Below are positions 57,303-64,000 of a stretch of 64,000 bases of DNA, piece by piece. Source of the stretch: Osmia lignaria lignaria. Taxonomy: Eukaryota; Arthropoda; Insecta; Hymenoptera; Megachilidae. Position 1 is the first letter of the stretch, and each line of letters opens with the position of its first letter. The position numbers were made by a program, and so were the translations under genes. Location of the stretch: NCBI RefSeq assembly GCF_051020975.1, contig NW_027478168.1, positions 6,634,001 to 6,698,000 of the forward strand, in the 5' to 3' direction. Under the pieces are notes generated by a model that had not been told where the DNA came from, made no database searches, and saw nothing but the letters and a program-made list of their open reading frames with translations.

Positions 57303-59556
57303 TTGCAGATTTATCTCAAGGGTAGGGGCCTGACGGACATATTTCGAGATATTTCTTCCTCTTGTTGTTCTTCTTCTGCACGGCTAAGCTGGAAGTGGCA
57401 TTTGCGGCTCGCACTAGTGCAGAGTTATCTCAAAGAAAGGGGCCACGGTGTTTCAGTATCTCTATTATGTTGGTGCGGTTTCGGAACTTTTAAATATCTT
57501 GATATATCTCGAGAACTACGCTTCTGATCAAAAAATATCGTAGAACATAAATTGTAGGAAACATAATTCTCTACAAAAGACGTCTCTTAACATTTTGCCA
57601 TAGCTCGCTTCGTTTCCGAGATATTTGCAGATTTATCTCAAGGGAAGGGGCCTGACGGACATATTTCGAGATATTTCTTCTTCTTGATGTTCTTCTTCTG
57701 CACAGCTAAGCTGGAAGTGGCATTTGCAGCTCGCAATAGTGCAGAGTTATCTGAAAGAAAGGGGCCACGGTGTTTCTGTATCTCTATTATGATGGTGCGG
57801 CTTCGGTACTTTTAAATATCTTGATATATCTCGAGAACTACGCGTCTGATCAAAAAATATCATAGAACATAAAAAGTAGGAAACATAATTCTCTACAAAA
57901 AAGGTCTCTTAACATTTTGCCATAGCTCGCTTCGTTTCCGAGATATTTGCAGATTTATCTCAAGGGTAGGGGCCTGACGGACATATTTCGAGATATTTCT
58001 TCTTCTTGTTGTTCTTCTTCTGCACGGCTAAGCTGGAAGTGGCATTTGCGGCTCGCACTAGTGCAGAGTTATCTCAAAGAAAGGGGCCACGGTGTTTCTG
58101 TATTTCTATTATGTTGGTGCGGCTTCGGAACTTTTAGATATCTTGATATATCTCGAGAACTACGCATCTGATCAAAAAATATCATACGACATAAAAAGTA
58201 GGAAACTTAATTCTCTACAAAAAAGGTCTCTTAACATTTTGCCATAGCTCGCTTCGTTTCCGAGATATTTGCAGATTTATCTCAAGGGAAGGGGCCTGAC
58301 GGACATATTTCGAGATATTTCTTCTTCTTGTTGTTCTTCTTCTGCACAGCTAAGCTGGAAGTGGCATTTGCGGCTCGCACTAATGCAGAGTTATCTCAAA
58401 GAAAGGGGCCACGGTGTTTCTGTATCTCTATTATGTTGGTGCGGCTTCGGAACTTTTAAATATCTTGATATATCTCGAGAACTACGCATCTGATCAAAAA
58501 ATATCATACTACATCAAAAGTAGGAAACTTAATTCTCTACAAGAAAGGTCTCTAAACATTTTGCCATAGCTCGCTTCGTTTCCGAGATATTTGCAGATTT
58601 ATCTCAAGGGAAGGGGCCTGACGGACATATTTCGAGATATTTCTTCTTCTTGTTGTTCTTCTTCTGCACAGCTAAGCTGGAAGTGGCAATTGCAGCTCGC
58701 AATAGTGCAGAGTTATCTCAAAGAGAGGGGCCACGGTGTTTCTGTATCTGTATTATGTTGGTGCGGCTTCGGAACTTTTAAATATCTTGATATATCTCGA
58801 GAACTACGCATCTGCTCAAAAAATATCACAGAACATAAAAAGTAGGAAACTTAATTCTCTACAAATAAGGTCTCTTAACATTTTGCCATAGCTCGCTTCG
58901 TTTCCGAGATATTTGCAGATTTATCTCAAGGGAAGGGGCCTGACGGACATATTTCGAGATATTTCTTCTTCTTGTTGTTCTTCTTCTGCACAGCTAAGCT
59001 GGAAGTGGCATTTGCAGCTCGCAATAGTGCAGAGTTATCTCAAAGAAAGGGGCCACGGTGTTTCTGTATCTCTATTATGATGGTGCGGCTTCGGAACTTT
59101 TAAATATCTTGATATATCTCGAGAATTACGCGTCTGATCAAAAAATATCATAGAACATAAAAAGTAGGAAACATAATTCTCTACAAAAAAGGTCTCTTAA
59201 CATTTTGCCATAGCTCGCTTCGTTTCCGAGATATTTGCAGATTTATCTCAAGGGAAGGGGCCTGACGGACATATTTCGAGATATTTCTTCTTCTTGTTGT
59301 TCTTCTTCTGCACAGCTAAGCTGGAAGTGGCATTTGCAGCTCGCAATAGTGCAGAGTTATCTCAAAGAAAGGGGCCACGGTGTTTCTGTATCTCTATTAT
59401 GATGGTGCGGCTTCGGTACTTTTAAATATCTTGATATATCTCGAGAACTACGCGTCTGATCAAAAAATATCATAGAACATAAAAAGTAGGAAACATAATT
59501 CTCTACAAAAAAGGTCTCTTAACATTTTGCCATAGCTCGCTTCGTTTCCGAGATAT
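57303..59556 (+). repeat. Domain G HOR unit 4 (7 monomers, 2,254 bp)
   Basis: The order is 57303 (marker; private TTCTTCCTCTTG), 57625 (CTTGATGTTC, TTATCTGAAAG, TTATGATGG, CGGTACTTT), 57947 (chimera), 58269 (GCACTAATGC), 58591 (GGCAATTGC), 58913 (GAATTACGCG) and 59235 (TTATGATGG, CGGTACTTT). From 58269 on it follows 54083-55370 at +4,186 bp. Confidence 0.9.
57947..58268 (+). repeat. Chimeric monomer in HOR unit 4
   Basis: The 5' part is the domain G marker type (CAAGGGTAGG, GCACGGC, GCGGCTCGCACTAG). The 3' part is the 51829 type (CTGTATTTCT, CTTTTAGATATC, ATACGACAT). The switch lies within about 58060-58105, between the end of the A-type middle and GTATTTCT. The junction explains the 7-monomer length of this unit. 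Confidence 0.87.
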
Positions 59557-61488
59557 TTGCAGATTTATCTCAAGGGTAGGGGCCTGACGGACATATTTCG
59601 AGATATTTCTTCTTCTTGTTGTTCTTCTTCTGCACGGCTAAGCTGGAAGTGGCATTTGCGGCTCGCACTAGTGCAGAGTTATCTCAAAGAAAGGGGCCAC
59701 GGTGTTTCAGTATCTCTATTATGTTGGTGCGGTTTCGGAACTTTTAAATATCTTGATATATCTCGAGAACTACGCTTCTGATCAAAAAATATCATAGAAC
59801 ATAAATTGTAGGAAACATAATTCTCTACAAAAGACGTCTCTTAACATTTTGCCATAGCTCGCTTCGTTTCCGAGATATTTGCAGATTTATCTCAAGGGAA
59901 GGGGCCTGACGGACATATTTCGAGATATTTCTTCTTCTTGTTGTTCTTCCTCTGCACAGCTAAGCTGGAAGTGGCATTTGCAGCTCGCAATAGTGCAGAG
60001 TTATCTCAAAGAAAGGGGCCACGGTGTTTCTGTATCTCTATTATGTTGGTGCGGCTTCGGAACTTTTAGATATCTTGATATATCTCGAGAACTACGCATC
60101 TGATCAAAAAATATCATACGACATAAAAAGTAGGAAACTTAATTCTCTACAAAAAAGGTCTCTTAACATTTTGCCATAGCTCGCTTCGTTTCCGAGATAT
60201 TTGCAGATTTATCTCAAGGGAAGGGGCCTGACGGACATATTTCGAGATATTTCTTCTTCTTGTTGTTCTTCTTCTGCACAGCTAAGCTGGAAGTGGCATT
60301 TGCGGCTCGCACTAATGCAGAGTTATCTCAAAGAAAGGGGCCACGGTGTTTCTGTATCTCTATTATGTTGGTGCGGCTTCGGAACTTTTAAATATCTTGA
60401 TATATCTCGAGAACTACGCATCTGATCAAAAAATATCATACTACATCAAAAGTAGGAAACTTAATTCTCTACAAGAAAGGTCTCTAAACATTTTGCCATA
60501 GCTCGCTTCGTTTCCGAGATATTTGCAGATTTATCTCAAGGGAAGGGGCCTGACGGACATATTTCGAGATATTTCTTCTTCTTGTTGTTCTTCTTCTGCA
60601 CAGCTAAGCTGGAAGTGGCAATTGCAGCTCGCAATAGTGCAGAGTTATCTCAAAGAGAGGGGCCACGGTGTTTCTGTATCTGTATTATGTTGGTGCGGCT
60701 TCGGAACTTTTAAATATCTTGATATATCTCGAGAACTACGCGTCTGATCAAAAAATATCATAGAACATAAAAAGTAGGAAACATAATTCTCTACAAAAAA
60801 GGTCTCTAAACATTTTGCCATAGCTCGCTTCGTTTCCGAGATATTTGCAGATTTATCTCAAGGGAAGGGGCCTGACGGACATATTTCGAGATATTTCTTC
60901 TTCTTGTTGTTCTTCTTCTGCACAGCTAAGCTGGAAGTGGCAATTGCAGCTCGCAATAGTGCAGAGTTATCTCAAAGAGAGGGGCCACGGTGTTTCTGTA
61001 TCTGTATTATGTTGGTGCGGCTTCGGAACTTTTAAATATCTTGATATATCTCGAGAACTACGCATCTGCTCAAAAAATATCACAGAACATAAAAAGTAGG
61101 AAACTTAATTCTCTACAAATAAGGTCTCTCAACATTTTGCCATAGCTCGCTTCGTTTCCGAGATATTTGCAGATTTATCTCAAGGGAAGGGGCCTGACGG
61201 ACATATTTCGAGATATTTCTTCTTCTTGTTGTTCTTCTTCTGCACAGCTAAGCTGGAAGTGGCATTTGCAGCGCGCAATAGTGCAGAGTTATCTCAAAGA
61301 AAGGGGCCACGGTGTTTCTGTATCTCTATTATGTTGGTGCGGCTTCGGAACTTTTAAATATCTTGATATATCTCGAGAACTACGCGTCTGATCAAAAAAT
61401 ATCATAGAACATAAAAAGTAGGAAACATAATTCTCTACAAAAAAGGTCTCTTAACATTTTGCCATAGCTCGCTTCGTTTCCGAGATAT
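59557..61488 (+). repeat. Domain G HOR unit 5 (6 monomers, 1,932 bp)
   Basis: Units 59557 (marker), 59879 (CTTTTAGATATC), 60201 (GCACTAATGC), 60523 and 60845 (adjacent GGCAATTGC pair) and 61167 (GCAGCGCGC) reproduce HOR unit 3 at +4,186 bp. They lack that unit's private changes GAACTGCGC and GGAAGAGGCC. Confidence 0.9.
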
Positions 61489-63420
61489 TTGCAGATTTAT
61501 CTCAAGGGTAGGGGCCTGACGGACATATTTCGAGATATTTCTTCTTCTTGTTGTTCTTCTTCTGCACGGCTAAGCTGGAAGTGGCATTTGCGGCTCGCAC
61601 TAGTGCAGAGTTATCTCAAAGAAAGGGGCCACGGTGTTTCAGTATCTCTATTATGTTGGTGCGGTTTCGGAACTTTTAAATATCTTGATATATCTCGAGA
61701 ACTACGCTTCTGATCAAAAAATATCGTAGAACATAAATTGTAGGAAACATAATTCTCTACAAAAGACGTCTCTTAACATTTTGCCATAGCTCGCTTCGTT
61801 TCCGAGATATTTGCAGATTTATCTCAAGGGAAGGGGCCTGACGGACATATTTCGAGATATTTCTTCTTCTTGATGTTCTTCTTCTGCACAGCTAAGCTGG
61901 AAGTGGCATTTGCAGCTCGCAATAGTGCAGAGTTATCTCAAAGAAAGGGGCCACGGTGTTTCTGTATCTCTATTATGATGGTGCGGCTTCGGTACTTTTA
62001 AATATCTTGATATATCTCGAGAACTACGCGTCTGATCAAAAAATATCATAGAACATAAAAAGTAGGAAACATAATTCTCTACAAAAAAGGTCTCTTAACA
62101 TTTTGCCATAGCTCGCTTCGTTTCCGAGATATTTGCAGATTTATCTCAAGGGAAGGGGCCTGACGGACATATTTCGAGATATTTCTTCTTCTTGTTGTTC
62201 TTCTTCTGCACAGCTAAGCTGGAAGTGGCATTTGCGGCTCGCACTAATGCAGAGTTATCTCAAAGAAAGGGGCCACGGTGTTTCTGTATCTCTATTATGT
62301 TGGTGCGGCTTCGGAACTTTTAAATATCTTGATATATCTCGAGAACTACGCATCTGATCAAAAAATATCATACTACATCAAAAGTAGGAAACTTAATTCT
62401 CTACAAGAAAGGTCTCTAAACATTTTGCCATAGCTCGCTTCGTTTCCGAGATATTTGCAGATTTATCTCAAGGGAAGGGGCCTGACGGACATATTTCGAG
62501 ATATTTCTTCTTCTTGTTGTTCTTCTTCTGCACAGCTAAGCTGGAAGTGGCAATTGCAGCTCGCAATAGTGCAGAGTTATCTCAAAGAGAGGGGCCACGG
62601 TGTTTCTGTATCTGTATTATGTTGGTGCGGCTTCGGAACTTTTAAATATCTTGATATATCTCGAGAACTACGCGTCTGATCAAAAAATATCATAGAACAT
62701 AAAAAGTAGGAAACATAATTCTCTACAAAAAAGGTCTCTAAACATTTTGCCATAGCTCGCTTCGTTTCCGAGATATTTGCAGATTTATCTCAAGGGAAGG
62801 GGCCTGACGGACATATTTCGAGATATTTCTTCTTCTTGTTGTTCTTCTTCTGCACAGCTAAGCTGGAAGTGGCAATTGCAGCTCGCAATAGTGCAGAGTT
62901 ATCTCAAAGAGAGGGGCCACGGTGTTTCTGTATCTGTATTATGTTGGTGCGGCTTCGGAACTTTTAAATATCTTGATATATCTCGAGAACTACGCATCTG
63001 CTCAAAAAATATCACAGAACATAAAAAGTAGGAAACTTAATTCTCTACAAATAAGGTCTCTCAACATTTTGCCATAGCTCGCTTCGTTTCCGAGATATTT
63101 GCAGATTTATCTCAAGGGAAGGGGCCTGACGGACATATTTCGAGATATTTCTTCTTCTTGTTGTTCTTCTTCTGCACAGCTAAGCTGGAAGTGGCATTTG
63201 CAGCGCGCAATAGTGCAGAGTTATCTCAAAGAAAGGGGCCACGGTGTTTCTGTATCTCTATTATGTTGGTGCGGCTTCGGAACTTTTAAATATCTTGATA
63301 TATCTCGAGAACTACGCGTCTGATCAAAAAATATCATAGAACATAAAAAGTAGGAAACATAATTCTCTACAAAAAAGGTCTCTTAACATTTTGCCATAGC
63401 TCGCTTCGTTTCCGAGATAT
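61489..63420 (+). repeat. Domain G HOR unit 6 (6 monomers, 1,932 bp)
   Basis: The order is 61489 (marker), 61811 (CTTGATGTTC, TTATGATGG, CGGTACTTT), 62133 (GCACTAATGC), 62455 and 62777 (GGCAATTGC pair) and 63099 (GCAGCGCGC). It equals HOR unit 5 except that its second monomer is the CTTGATGTTC type rather than the CTTTTAGATATC type. Confidence 0.9.
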
Positions 63421-64000
63421 TTGCAGATTTATCTCAAGGGTAGGGGCCTGACGGACATATTTCGAGATATTTCTTCTTCTTGTTGTTCTTCTTCTGCACG
63501 GCTAAGCTGGAAGTGGCATTTGCGGCTCGCACTAGTGCAGAGTTATCTCAAAGAAAGGGGCCACGGTGTTTCAGTATCTCTATTATGTTGGTGCGGTTTC
63601 GGAACTTTTAAATATCTTGATATATCTCGAGAACTACGCTTCTGATCAAAAAATATCGTAGAACATAAATTGTAGGAAACATAATTCTCTACAAAAGACG
63701 TCTCTTAACATTTTGCCATAGCTCGCTTCGTTTCCGAGATATTTGCAGATTTATCTCAAGGGAAGGGGCCTGACGGACATATTTCGAGATATTTCTTCTT
63801 CTTGATGTTCTTCTTCTGCACAGCTAAGCTGGAAGTGGCATTTGCAGCTCGCAATAGTGCAGAGTTATCTCAAAGAAAGGGGCCACGGTGTTTCTGTATC
63901 TCTATTATGATGGTGCGGCTTCGGTACTTTTAAATATCTTGATATATCTCGAGAACTACGCGTCTGATCAAAAAATATCATAGAACATAAAAAGTAGGAA
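63421..64000 (+). repeat. Domain G HOR unit 7, cut by window end
   Basis: Monomer 63421 is the marker type and 63743 (258 bp present) is the CTTGATGTTC, TTATGATGG, CGGTACTTT type. The HOR therefore continues in register at +1,932 bp from 61489 and runs out of the window. Confidence 0.93.

Larger units (their letters stand above)
1..64000 (+). repeat. Satellite DNA array, ~322-bp monomer, 198 complete copies
   Basis: Every part of the window can be laid onto one ~322-bp unit in a single orientation. 168 complete monomers are exactly 322 bp. Fifteen are 319 bp: fourteen lack one TTC triplet and one lacks a different triplet. Thirteen are 321 bp, one is 320 bp and one is 301 bp. The array has no inversion, no inserted element and no unique spacer, and neither end is a true edge. 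Monomers differ from each other by a modest number of shared substitutions and are nearly identical between HOR copies. What is seen is the array. That it is heterochromatic or centromeric is inference from its size and HOR order. I do not recognise the family by name. Confidence 0.98.

Noticed and set aside
1..64000. CRISPR array
   Set aside because: The repeat is 322 bp with no short repeat/spacer alternation and no unique spacers, and no cas-like gene is present.
1..64000. Ribosomal intergenic-spacer subrepeats
   Set aside because: No rRNA gene sequence occurs anywhere in 64 kb, which is longer than usual spacers. The HOR pattern is better explained by a satellite array.
1..64000. Transposable element or terminal-repeat boundaries within the array
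   Set aside because: Every boundary examined is a monomer-to-monomer junction in phase. I found no target-site duplication, poly-A insertion or inverted terminal repeat.

Overview
The whole 64 kb window is one uninterrupted, head-to-tail satellite DNA array. The repeat unit is about 322 bp, about 40% GC in the reference copy, and always in the same orientation. Phased on the motif TTGCAG, I count 198 complete monomers (starts at 68, 390, 712 ... 63421), a 67-bp piece of a monomer at the left edge and 258 bp of one at the right edge. The lengths close exactly: 198 x 322 minus 81 bp of identified deletions gives the observed 63,675 bp. I see no gene, RNA gene, transposon, CRISPR array or unique sequence. 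The array runs off both ends.

Organism: a megabase-style satellite with multi-monomer higher-order repeats (HORs) points to a eukaryotic heterochromatic, possibly pericentromeric or centromeric, region. CpG is not depleted (13 CpG in the reference monomer against about 12.7 expected). This fits a genome with little CpG methylation, such as many insects and other invertebrates, but the species cannot be named from this sequence. The open frame of about 74 codons in most monomers starts only at TTG, is broken in many copies and shifts phase at each monomer (322 = 3 x 107 + 1). I do not regard it as a gene.

Terms used in the entries. Position 1 of a monomer is the first T of TTGCAG. 'Y head' has TTATCTCAAGGGAAGG just after TTGCAGA; 'Q head' has TTCAGCTCAAAGGAACGG; 'Q* head' has AAAGTAACGG. 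'A body' has GCGGCTCGCACTAGTGCAG and CTCGATATATCTCGAAAAC and the tail AAATTGTAGGAAACATAA. 'B body' has GCAGCTCGCAATAGTGCAG and CTTGATATATCTCGAGAAC and the tail AAAAAGTAGGAAACTTAA.

Layout: (A) 68-20305, a mosaic of 4- to 5-monomer blocks that alone carries the 1-bp deletion (CTTCGAACTT) and most of the 3-bp TTC deletions, including a clean 5-monomer HOR of 1,606 bp at 1675-5848. (B) 20306-25129, a 2,573-bp (8-monomer) duplication with visible chimeric junction monomers. (C) 25130-28349, alternating A and B dimers arranged as a 1,288-bp 4-monomer HOR. (D) 28350-35110, 7- and 9-monomer offsets (2,253/2,254 and 2,898 bp). (E) 35111-38650, 4- and 9-monomer offsets. (F) 38651-50218, a 6-monomer core (about 1,932 bp) repeated three times with 1- and 3-monomer spacers, then a 644-bp dimer. 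(G) 50219-64000, a 6/7-monomer HOR (1,932 and 2,254 bp) inside a 13-monomer offset (4,186 bp). E and G share diagnostic variants that F lacks, so F looks like a separate amplification sitting inside an older E-G stretch. All identities were judged by eye.
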